64,000 nucleotides of DNA from Muraenolepis orangiensis (lineage: Eukaryota; Chordata; Actinopteri; Gadiformes; Muraenolepididae), in contig CM051013.1 of NCBI GenBank assembly GCA_027704905.1, positions 10,002,973-10,066,972 of the forward strand. Reading direction: 5' to 3'. The position numbers and the translations under genes are program-made. Positions 1 through 23,505 of the stretch are shown here, in pieces (within the stretch, counting starts at the first letter, position 1; the number at the start of each line of letters is the position of its first letter). A model generated the notes under the pieces. The model was not told the origin of the DNA. It did no database searches and worked only from the letters and a program-made list of their open reading frames with translations.

Positions 1-1092
1 CTCTGGATCTCCATTCTCCTTAGAGTGGATATGGAGCAAGCTGGGGTGTCGTGAGCCACATGTCTTGCAAGACAGACGTTTCCTGCACTCCTTGCTGATG
101 TGCCCAGTGCACAAACAGCCGAAGCAAACTCCATTTTTCTTCAGGAACTCCATCTTCTCACTGTGAGCTTTCTTCTCCAATAGAAAACACGACTCCAGTG
201 TGTGTCTACCCTTTTTGCAGAAAAGGCAGGTCTTCTCGGGTCCACCTTTAACCCTGTTCTCCCAATGAGCATCTCTTTCCACAGTAGTGAAAGTTGTGGC
301 AAAGCTGCTTCCTCTAGCCTTAGGACGAGGCACAGGTTTAGCTCTACCACTTTCTTTGAAGGCCCCTATGACTGGAGCATCTTGTATGTCTCCGAATACA
401 GGGTCTGTAGTGATCCTAACTTCACGCTCAATAAAGGTCACAATATCAGCAAACATAGCTCTTTTCCGATGCTTTTCCTGAATGTCACATGCCTTCGCTC
501 GCCACTTGTCTGTCAACTTGTAAGGCAGCTTCTTGATCACAGAGACCATGTTTGCAGACGTGTTCAAGTCAGATAGGTTGTATACATCTTTCATGGCATT
601 GTGACATCCTCGCAAGAATAAGCTGTATGCTTGTAAAGCTTTTCCATCCTCCGACTTTATTGCTGGCCATGCAAAGATCTTGTCCATATAAGCGGATGCT
701 ATGACGTGCTCATTTCCAAAGTGTTCCTGGAGTAAAGCCTTTGCTGTAGCATATCCAATGCCATCAGTCATGTGTTGACAACTTCTGACTAGCTGTTTAG
801 GCTGACCCCTGGTGTATTGCTCCAGGTAATGCAGGAGGTCAACAGCATCGTCAGTCCTCAGTTCTATGGTCTGCTCAAATGACTGCATAAAGGCATGATA
901 GTGCAGAGGGTCACCGTCAAACAGTTGGATGTCTCTTTTAGGTAGTGAAGCAATGCATTGCTGATGCACCAACATCGAAGTTATGTCATTTTGTTTTTGC
1001 ATTATAGACATCATGGTGTCCTGTTCACTGCTGATGTTTCCGGAAGCAGATTGTGCGGTCAGCAAAGTTGGACTTCCCCCGTCCACCCCCTC
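1..1092 (-). mobile_element. BEL/Pao-type LTR retrotransposon gag (partial, runs off left edge)
   Basis: The minus strand is open from about 1092 to base 1 without a stop. The first in-frame ATG is at 1014, and an in-frame TGA lies just upstream near 1095. The translation carries the motif LPKRDIQLFDGDPLH (bases 944-900), characteristic of the DUF1759 capsid region of BEL/Pao elements. Further on is a CCHC zinc knuckle (C-X2-C-X4-H-X4-C, bases 228-187), then a second Cys/His cluster (bases 117-43) that would bind nucleic acid. Protease, reverse transcriptase and integrase would lie left of the window. Family knowledge: gag packages the element RNA. The uninterrupted frame suggests a fairly young copy. 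The family call rests on motif recognition, so a related Ty3-like element is less likely but not excluded. Confidence 0.8.
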
Positions 1093-1513
1093 TCATCTCA
1101 AACATTTCATTCCAGAAAAACCCGCGCGTGAACAGCTGACTTTTACCACTGATCCTGACTGACGTAGCCCCAACACCACGTGACCTGTCAGTCTGCCTAT
1201 ACCTGTCACCAACATTCGTGTGACTCCAAACAGAAGGCAGCTAGCTGCCCGCTGACTCGCTGTCTAGCCAGGCGGTCTCCTTTTTTGTGTTTTTATATTA
1301 AATCACCTGTGAAGGAGACAGACAGCCTCTCTCTCTCTAGCCACCTCTAGACTGAGACAGACAGTTTACGGAAAAGTCTGAGGTTTAAAGAGTCAATATA
1401 ACTTTTTATTTGTACTCAAACCCAGTACTGCTGCTAGCCGTTGTTTTTCTTCTCGTCAAAGCAGTGTAGCGGGCACACAGGATTGTGATCCTGACCAACG
1501 AAAGGACATAACA
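1093..1513 (-). repeat. Candidate 5' LTR and leader of the BEL/Pao element
   Basis: On the minus strand, the DNA upstream of the gag frame starts with TGTTATGTCC at 1513, a plausible LTR terminus beginning with TG. It contains an AATAAA-like motif near 1412-1406 and a CT/GA-rich stretch, then leads into the gag frame. The 3' LTR is outside the window, so neither the LTR ends nor a target-site duplication can be confirmed. The primer-binding site was not identified. Confidence 0.35.
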
Positions 1514-2420
1514 CCTCTATGCTGCCTTCAAAACCTGCCTCGTCAGAGGCTCCTCAGCAGGCAGCACCTTTAGCATTTTAGCCGTTTGGGACACACGGCC
1601 AATAACATAGTAATAACATAGTAATAACAGTAATAAGACTATAAGAAAAGAACAAGTGCAAATGGCACAAGGAATAAGTATTCATTCATGAATGGATGCA
1701 TGCATGCAAACATCACGTTTATAGCACAACACTATCTAGTCGTTTCTTAAAATCTTTTCGGTTAATTGTTTAGAATGCAGACACCGGGGATCGAACTCAG
1801 AACCTTCCGAGTGGGAAAGTACCACAGAGCTAATGTGGTCTCATGCAGGCCGGGATGGGGAACCCCCCCCTCCCCCGGGAGTTGTACAGTGCCAGCTGAG
1901 CTAGCTGTTTAGTGGGGTGTGAGAAACTGCACAACACACATCAGCCTAATTTGATTTCTGGAGCATTTACATGTATTTATATATATTTATTTATTATTTA
2001 TGTAATATACTTCTTTTAGGGAGCGCTATTTTTAGCCCGAGGAGGGAAATTCTCTTTCCCATCTGGACATCATCTGCTGGCGTTGCAGTGTCTGAATGAA
2101 TGCATCACGTCTGAGCGGTTTTTTCGATGTTCTCCACCGGATACAAAAAGAGAACCTCTTTGTATTACATATGAATGTCACCCATCGTCAAGAAGCCTTG
2201 GCTTTCTGATGCACAAATGAGATCTTTCTATTGGAATTTTATTCTCATTGCGTTTAACATCGTAGCGAAGAGGATGTTCGACTCACCAAATGAAAAGTTC
2301 CGGATTTCGATCCCCCAATGTCTCCACCCTACGTGTAGGCACGCTTGAGTTTGATGCCCTGACCTATGCTTACGTGTCATTCCGAGTCGTCTCCTTCTTC
2401 TGTTTTCCACAGATCCTCCC
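1514..2420. other. Intergenic or intronic DNA with a decayed tRNA-like SINE
   Basis: No coding exon is seen. Bases 1775-1860, read on the minus strand, resemble a decayed tRNA-derived SINE head: a GTTCGATCCC-like B-box at about 1796-1787 preceded by an arm sequence with GAGTGGG. The rest is AT-rich and unremarkable. Confidence 0.4.
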
Positions 2421-2502
2421 GAAGCTCACCTCGTCCATCGTGCATGAGGTGGACAGCATTCTGGGGAACAAGCCCTACAGTAAAAAGGACTACAGGTCCT
2501 AG
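2421..2502 (+). CDS. Candidate terminal coding exon of an unidentified gene
   Basis: A good 3' splice site (pyrimidine-rich run ending TTTTCCACAG, 2403-2412) is followed by an open frame ending in TAG at 2500-2502. The frame reads ILPKLTSSIVHEVD, then SILGNKPYSKKDYRS. Its charged, vertebrate-like composition contrasts with the surrounding AT-rich noncoding DNA. The exon proper begins at about 2413. I do not recognise the protein. Upstream exons would have to lie left of the retrotransposon, which could sit in the preceding intron. The alternative is a chance open frame or a pseudogene fragment. No polyadenylation signal was identified close by. Confidence 0.33.
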
Positions 2503-3547
2503 ACCGGGACCTGGGTAGTTGTCACTCACCGCCTCACCCCACCCGGCACCCTCTGCTCGGGCATCCACAACTAACCGACCCCCGGGAGGCCGTTGCGCTC
2601 TGGAACAGCTACAGCCGTGAAGCAGGGCAGTGTGGGATAATAACGGCGTGGGATCACAAACAGGGGAAGCGCTCCCCGACCGCAGAGCACAACAGGCGTT
2701 TACCGATTAATAATCCGACACACGCGTGCGCAACGCGTGATACGTGACGTATGTATTTTACGCTTCTGCTTCTGTATAGCTTTTTTTGCTTTTTCGGCAT
2801 TTAACGCAAGAGTTCTTAGAGCACGCGTTGGGCTATTCCAGTAGTTTTGAGCCGGGAATCCCCCGTCTTGGAAAGAAGAAAAGAGTTCAATTAATGAGGA
2901 AAAGCGATAAAACTCTTTCCCCGCCCGGTTTTCCTCAGACGAACAATTGTTGAAGCACTTTATAAATGACCACTTTCTTTCACGAAGGCAGTTCCTAGCG
3001 TTAAGTTAGAAGCCAATAGACAATCAAGTAGTCTAGTCAAGTATAAAGCTCATTATGTGCTATGTTTTATTGTGCAAATAACCTCAATATATAAAAGGCA
3101 TGGCATTGCTTCTTCTACGCTTTTAACTTCCGTAACCAGGATGTCATGCTTCAGGGCTCCAACTTCAGACCAGTTCCATTTTAACAACACACACTTCCTA
3201 TTGCTGTGTTTAGTTTAGCTTTCTACTCCTCATTCTAGTTGCAATACGTGTCCTTCCCCTGTATATTAACCATACAGCCGTACATCTGCTGAACGACATC
3301 ATTTCCTCCCCGCTTACAGCCATCAGCCATCACAAGGCGCGCTGCAAAGATGCTGAGCTCCCCCGGAGCCTTTTCCATTGTTACTGAGACACAGTCTTTT
3401 TCAGCTATTGATCAATTCCTGTCAATTAAGCTAAGATAGCATATTGATCCCTGGACGGAAACTTCTGGAAACATCTGACGGTCTGCTACCGGCTACGCCT
3501 CCCAACAAAGATGGTTTTAAAGTGTTTTTTTAATTTAAAAAAGTATT

Positions 3548-3550
<3 letters not shown>

Positions 3551-3607
<57 letters not shown>
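3551..3607. repeat. (TA)n microsatellite
   Basis: About 28 perfect TA units, followed at 3664-3735 by a separate alternating GT/GC tract that could adopt left-handed DNA. Confidence 0.95.
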
Positions 3608-3610
<3 letters not shown>

Positions 3611-4759
3611 AATTTCAGCATGCACAGCGCTTTCTGATATACTGTCTATTACTACTGTCTCAGAGTGTGTGCGTGCGTGCGTGCGCGCGCGCGCGTGTGC
3701 GTGCGTGCATGCGTGTGCGTACATGCGTATGTGTGACTTGAGGTTTACGCGAATGGCAACAAAAAACACAAATAATCCCTTTATATTCCGACACAAAGAC
3801 ACGCCTGCTGCCACACGCATGGAATATCACAGGGCTGAGTTTCGCTGTGTGTGAAGGGAACGGCCAAGCGATGATTCAGGAGACCTTCTCGAACATGATG
3901 ATGCTGTGACAGGACAGAAGTCTTTTTGGAAATGTGAAACTACAGCGCAGCATCTTTTCACGTCTCTTGACACGACAGTTGCCTGCATTATAGAAAAAAA
4001 AACTGTCAATGGTGTACTTTTTTTTCCTCCCAAGACTGGTGGTGATGGGGAGACAGAACAGTAGAACTGTTATCTGTTTTATGCCTGAACTAGTTTTGAA
4101 GGGGAGCTCTTGGTATCTTTGCACGTCTATAGATAGTCTCTTTGGATGAACTATAGTTTATCGTTGGTGTTCATTTTTTGGGTTTGTTTAAATTCAGATT
4201 CAGATTTCCACTAAAAAATGTGGATATTTTGCATACATTCAATTGATAATTGTTTATATCATGAATTTTTGGTGAAAAACGAATCATTCAGAAATCATAT
4301 TCTTAGAAAGAATGTAGTCCTAATTACACAACAATTATTTCCAAAACTTTGAACATCACTTCCAAAACTAAAAAAACCAACATCTGTCAGAGGTTTCTGC
4401 TGCACCTAGAACATAGAGTTGTTATGCAGCATAGATAGAACATAGCTTATTCATTCCAACATTCATACAAACCCAATCACGCACAATGAGCGGCGTTCAA
4501 GAACCCATGGTATTTTATACCCCGAGGGAGGGAATCTTTCCTTCTATTCCCTGTTGTGTTTTAGATATACAAGAGGACATAAACAAACACTACTGAACTT
4601 GTTTCCACGGTCAAGGAATGCTCTGCTCCAAACACAGATAGGCTACATATGCATCAAGAGGGTCTGTTTATAATACTTGTACATTTTGGATTTCGTAATT
4701 ATTATGTATTTTACAGATCTACATAGTCTCTCTCACTCCTCTCTCTCTATCTGTGTGTG

Positions 4760-4885
<126 letters not shown>

Positions 4886-6550
4886 TCCATATAGCTTGTT
4901 TTTTCCTTTTCCTTATGTTTTTGTATGTGTTCTTTTTCTTTATTTGCAAACGATGCAGTTATGAATTATTGTTGAGACTTTATTGTTACGTGTTAAGCTT
5001 GAGCAGTGGTTCAAGGAAATGTAAGAGAAACAAAAAATGTAAAATACGAAAAATAAAATGAAAGATTGTCTAACTTTGCCACGCTTCCTTCAAATACTTA
5101 CTTGTGAGCCCAAAGTATGACATCAACACCGTAAGTATACAAATGTCCATATTGTACCCCTGTAAGCAAAGATCAACCACTCACCGACAAAGAGACCTGC
5201 CTGGGATGTGTTTCTTTAGAAACCAGTCCTAGAAGGAAAAGCCAGAGAGGAGAATATTGTTGATTTGTGCTGTTAAACAGGCCTCTGTCCCCGGGGGAGG
5301 CCAACGAAGAAGGGAAACCATCAAAGTACACGTGTCTTTGCAGTGAACATTTGACCCTTCTGTGCTGTTCGTTTCAAATTTGACAAACATGTCAAGTTTG
5401 TGTGTGTGTATTTACGTGTAACTTGAGTGTGTGTCACTTCTAAATTTAATAATAATGCTCCTGAAATATAGCGTGTGCGATAGCACACAAGTGTTATGGA
5501 CAGAGTTTAACTTTAAAAAAGAATGCATGCAGAGTCGATTTATAGATAAAACAAATAAGTACAGCTTATTATTCTGATGGTGGTCACAACCACCACTGGC
5601 GTGTGTTTTGAAATTGTATGGTTGTAATTCCTCAATCGTCCAGGCGAGGGCAGTGATCCGCCTCGACTTCATTATTGTTGACAGAAGAAAGTGTGTGTGC
5701 GTCTCGTCCATCTGTGACCAAACTAAACATTGTAAACCTGGTATGTCGTGACGACAACAAAATAACGAGCTATACATAAAATAATTATATGAATACATAA
5801 TGAATCCATAGAGATGTTTGTGTCATAGGACGTCGTATTAAGCAGTAAGTTCAAACATTAAGACAGCAGTGTTGGCGTGCTAGTTAGCCATCAGCTAATT
5901 AGTAGCTCCTTTCAACTTTAAAGTTATCAACTGTCACTAACTTTAAAGTTATTAACTCTAAGTCACTTTAAAGTTATTACCTCTAACTCACTTTAAAGGT
6001 TATTTACTCTCTAACTTCACACTTTTAGTCCCATGTTAGAGTGCAGTATGTTCCTTTCATCCCAGCTCTTTACAGAGTTCTCCATGTACCAAGGGTTTTT
6101 CTAGCGGAGCCTATATTCATATTTTAAGTTATATTAAACATGAAGCACATTGTCCCTCTTCTTCACCGACCAGAGCCCATTAACCCTTTTCATCGTCAGA
6201 GTTAACATTATCAGCCTAAACTGTACAGGTCAACGCTGTGTGATGATGAATGTGTGGTTGTGTTTGTTGTGTCGGGGAGAACGTTGAGGAGAAATATTAA
6301 TGTAACATGTCACTGTCTATTGAGATTTATTTATGTGTCTACTTTCTGTTAATTGTGTTATTTATCTCTTTAATTATATTACTGCCCTTTAGTTTCTGGC
6401 ACATTTCCCGTCTGGCAATATAAATGACATATATTCTTGACTCATGAGTCAAGGTGAACTTGTAGTGTTTTTTGTGTTTAAACAGACACACCATGTCTCC
6501 CATTATGCTCTGCTCCTCCCAGAGCCTTACCTCGTGTGTTTTGTCTCTAG

Positions 6551-7846
6551 TGGTTGACCTGTGACCTGTACCATGGCAGCTGCCAAGCTGCTGCTGGACT
6601 CTAGTATCGGGGCGTGGGTGGTGCAGCGCATCGCCTTCATCACCTTCTTCATGTGTGTGCTGCGTGACCAGGTCAGCTAGCTGCTCCTCCACAGCCACCA
6701 GAAGATGGACCTGGAGCAGGTCTCTGACAGGTGACTGTTACTCTATCATCTCAACGTTGATATGAATGTGTAGTCTAGTGGTTAGGGAGTTCCACTCTCT
6801 GATAGTATTGTGTGCAAAATCATCAAATAATAATAATATAAAATATTACTATGTGTTAATAATTAGTATTCATTATTTTAGGTATACTATATATAATAAT
6901 TTATATTGCATTATGTATAGTTAACCTAGCATTATGTAGTTGAAGTATACTACTATTAATATCTTTTTATAAATATATATAAATTGTATTAGCAATGTAA
7001 TGAGTATTGACATATGGACCAGTATGACATTAAGTTATTGCTATATTAGTTAAAGTTATTGTATAATGGGTATATTTCTATCAATTTGCTTCCTGTGTGT
7101 AGCAACTGACCAATCACGGGTCATGCAGGACCAGAGAACCGGCGCTGCCATGGTGATGCCCCCTGAACCCAACAAGGATTTTAAGGTAAGGTGACACTTA
7201 ATCCCCTAAAGGTCAGTTATTTCTAACTTATTAGACTTATTTTGAATATTATAACGTAGTGATAAAGCATGTGTTAATAAAGGCGCTGTCACACCTTGAC
7301 GATTTAGCAAGCGTATGCCCGCCATATCAACATTTCTCAAAAATGCTGGCATACGTCGAATAAGTTATGGGTAAGTTTTGTATAAGTTAAGAGCGTTATG
7401 TATAGGTTATGTATATAAAAAATCTATATAAAAAAAATGTATAGTTCAGCGTATGCCAGCGTTTTAGACATTTTGATACGTTTGGCATACGCTGGCTAAA
7501 TCGTCAAGGTGTGACAGCGCCTTAAGTCAATAGAGGACCTTGTACCGAGTACTGCAATGGCTTTTATCTAATATTGTAGTACCTAGTAGTGTAGACGGTA
7601 GTACCTTGTGTTGTGCAATACCTTAAATCGTGTTAACAGTAGAACCTAGTGTTTAAGAGTTCGCTGCTCCAGTCAACCCTACAGCACTGGGTACTTCAAC
7701 ACTGCTTCCCTGTGTGTTTCAGATCATAGGGGGAGGCGCTGTTGTCCAGGAACCTTAACGTCTAGATCCTCTTCAACCAGGAGGTGGCAGTGCCTGTGAT
7801 GAGTAGCTGCATTTGTTGTGGTTTAGTGTTCCAATAAAGATGTTTT
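6551..7846 (+). pseudogene. emc3: emc3 (ER membrane complex subunit 3) unprocessed pseudogene
   Basis: Three remnant exons keep splice signals. Exon A (6551-6730) follows a CTCTAG acceptor and has an ATG at 6573. It reads MAAAKLLLDSSIGAWVV and later DLEQVSD before a GTGACT donor, matching the EMC3 N-terminus (LLLDSSIRLWVV, QEQVSD), but an in-frame TAG lies at 6678-6680. Exon B (7103-7185) reads DQSRVMQDQRTGAAMVMPP, matching EMC3 DQSRMMQEQMTGAAMAMP, with a GTAAGG donor. Exon C (7723-about 7800) follows a TTTCAG acceptor and shows only a frameshifted, stop-containing remnant of the C-terminus (RNLNV-stop-ILFNQE). AATAAA is at 7833-7838. Roughly 140 central codons are missing. Functional EMC3 is part of the ER membrane protein insertase. 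Retained introns argue for a duplicated copy, not a retrocopy, and the coding lesions make function very unlikely. Confidence 0.85.
7281..7522. mobile_element. Foldback MITE with perfect 28-bp terminal inverted repeats
   Basis: The element starts AGGCGCTGTCACACCTTGAC at 7281 and ends with its exact reverse complement at 7522. The match extends to about 28 bp, and further inverted similarity (GTATGCCAGC-type blocks) runs inward. It is flanked by TAA on both sides (7278-7280 and 7523-7525), consistent with a 3-bp target duplication as in PIF/Harbinger-type elements. There is no coding capacity. It lies in the last retained intron of the emc3 pseudogene. Confidence 0.85.
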
Positions 7847-7925
7847 ATTCTCTACAAAAAAACCCTTTCTATCTCTCCCCCCCCCTCTCTGGGGGGGGGG
7901 GGGGGCTCTTTGCCCCTGGGCAGGG

Positions 7926-8345
7926 GTATATTTAACATCACATGATTTTGTTACATTAATTACGCGACATTGGACGGGACTCGAACCCTGGTCTCCAGAG
8001 CTGATAACCAACAGCTCTCTCCACTGCACCACGGAGATCCAGGTTAGGAACAGGTCCGAGGATATTAGATTAGATTTTCCAAAATAAATACATTACCAAA
8101 GAGCCCTACCTCAGTTGGACTTGAAGCCATACCGCCAGGGTTGATAGTCCCCAGCTCACGCCACTAGGCCACAAAGACACTGGCTATGACATGGCGGTTA
8201 TATTTGACATTACAATGCACATGGTATTGCTGAGTTTCCAAAAGTAAAAAGTTTCCATGAAACTGCCGTAATGGTACTTGAACCCAGACCTTCTGAGCCT
8301 TGAACCAACAGCTCTCTCGACTAGTGGTCAGATGTTATATTTGAT
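7926..8345 (-). repeat. Cluster of three tRNA-like SINE units
   Basis: Three diverged units lie in tandem, each with a tail sequence (TATATTTGACATTACA-like) and a tRNA-like head. The best head, minus strand 8032-7974, has an A-box match (TGGTGCAGTGG) and a B-box (GGTTCGAGTCC). The other heads are at about 8175-8105 and 8325-8270. An oppositely oriented similar head (GTGGTGCAGTGGAATG) starts near 8533. These look like tRNA-derived SINE modules; no head is a functional tRNA gene. Confidence 0.6.
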
Positions 8346-8644
8346 ATTGTAAACACTATTCATGACATGAATCATAATATGAAGACGCATGCCAGTTTTT
8401 CCACCTTCAGTTATCTTGTATATCAGCACTTTGATATACATTATCTGCCTAAAAAGCAACATATTTGAAATGACAATGTGGTGTTTGGCATTTCAAATAT
8501 AAAATCCAACCAGAATTTAAACACAATACGAGTGGTGCAGTGGAATGAGCAGTTGGTAGTCTGTTCACGACTTCCCAAATGGTTCTGTGTAACCAACAGA
8601 GTAAAAGAAAACCTTGAAAAACACACTCGAGTAGCTCCATCACA

Positions 8645-10441
8645 TTTAATATTATATTTCGCAGTGACACTTACATAAAGGTACAAGCATGCAGGCCTAG
8701 TCGATACAATCTTAAAACGGTTCTCATTTGCATTTCATCTGTTCTACATTTTGGAGCCAAAAAGGACAATAAACACCAACAAAAACAAAAGCAGCAAAGA
8801 AATATAAAGTGCATGTCTTCACTCAAGGAAAAGTCCATCATCCACACTGCTTGGCACAACCCAAACCTCCGATTTACGTGCACCCACTGAAAGATTAATT
8901 TCAAGGCGTTTTCCATTAAGTTTTTAATTAGTTATTAAATAAAGCTGTATTGCTATCACGTAGGCCTAGTTGCATTCAAAGAAACTCCCAGATCAAATTT
9001 TGTAGATGGTCATGTCGAGGGTGCAAGGGATGTGGCCCCAAACCTTACAAAATAAAACATATCTCAACTACAAACAGATGATGTGAGTATTCAAAAGACT
9101 TGGATGGGCCATTTAAATTAATCTATATATATCATATACACTTGGGCTCGGGATTGTGGGCGAATCAATACAGCTCATCTTTACTACAACGCAAACTGTG
9201 ACCCTTTAAAACTTTGACTTGAAGGCTTCCGGAAAGGACAACCAGGTCACCCAAGGAACGCCGCAGTCCAGTCCCAGTGGATTCCGTCGTGCCGTCCCCA
9301 GATTTTCCCCAAACGCCGGGCAACACACCTGACCACAGGGCGTTGTGAATTGGTGATGTCATTAAGTGGCACCAATTTGAGCCAAACAGAAATAAGAATT
9401 GCAACCACCCGGTGTGCCATCACAAACAGTGCACTGTCCATGTGTCTTAGTGTACACATTTTTCAAGCAAGTACATTAATTACCATGGGTACATACGATA
9501 ATCGAGGCAAAAAGAAAATTCATAGTGGTACTTAAAAGGGCCCCTATTTGACCACCAGGTGAGTGTGACCAGCCATTGCAAGCCATTTCAAAAGTGTCAT
9601 GTGACTACCCTCTAGTCACCCCCACCTGGCTGAATGATGGATAGATAAGTGTACCAGTTGGTACAGTCCGCTGGGTAGGCAGGTAGACTGATCTAGTCAC
9701 AACTCACACCTGGTGGATAAATAGCGGCCTGTGAATGCCAATGCCAGGTGCCAACATTTCGGACATTTATATATCGTATATGCTCCTCGACAAATGTTCT
9801 CATTTGTACCGTGACTTTGCATACAGGCAGTACACGACCCCAACCTAATAAATACGATTGCATGTTCACTGTTCCTCTTTTAAGAAGCAGTGCAAAACCA
9901 AAACATTTACTCTCCTCCTCCTCTTCTTCTTCTTCTTCTTCCCTCCCCCCCCCCCAACAAAAAAGTCCCTTCCTAGTAACTGCCGGTACTTGGACGACCT
10001 GGCATGTCGGGCACAAAAAAATAAAAATAAAAATGTACAAAAACATGAATGAAAAAAAAAAAAAATCAACAATTCATGAAAACCAGTGAAGGACAGCAGG
10101 AGGTGGCAGTACATTTCCGTTTGATTTTTTAACGCGGGTGACAGCCGGCACCCTCCAAACCGAGAGGAAGACCAACGGATTGTAAAGCGGCAGCACGTGA
10201 GACGATTCATCTTAAAACTCACGTTTCAATTCAATATAACGGCGGGAAGGGAGGGTGGCGCGGTGGTGGCGGGGTGAACAAGAACCAACAACACAACCTC
10301 TAGTGTAAAGCACAACGTCACGGCAGCCTTCCCACAGCGCACTGCAGCCTTCTCCTCCTCCGGTTTGGTGCTGGAGTCTCTGTTTTTCCCCACGATGGGG
10401 GGGGGGGGGGCGGCGGTGGCTGTGGTAAATAGCTATTTTTT
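8645..10441 (-). other. mfn2: mfn2 3' untranslated region
   Basis: This is the stretch downstream of the mfn2 stop codon on the minus strand. No AATAAA was found, but ATTAAA variants occur at 8928-8923 and 8650-8645, either of which could end the transcript. Poly-pyrimidine/poly-purine runs occur at 9911-9957. No other gene is seen. The transcript end is inferred. Confidence 0.5.

Positions 10442-23505
<13,064 letters not shown>

Noticed and set aside
7974..8036. Possible functional tRNA gene on the minus strand
   Set aside because: A- and B-box matches exist, but a closed acceptor stem and a discriminator/terminator are not seen, and related degenerate copies lie alongside. It fits a SINE head better.
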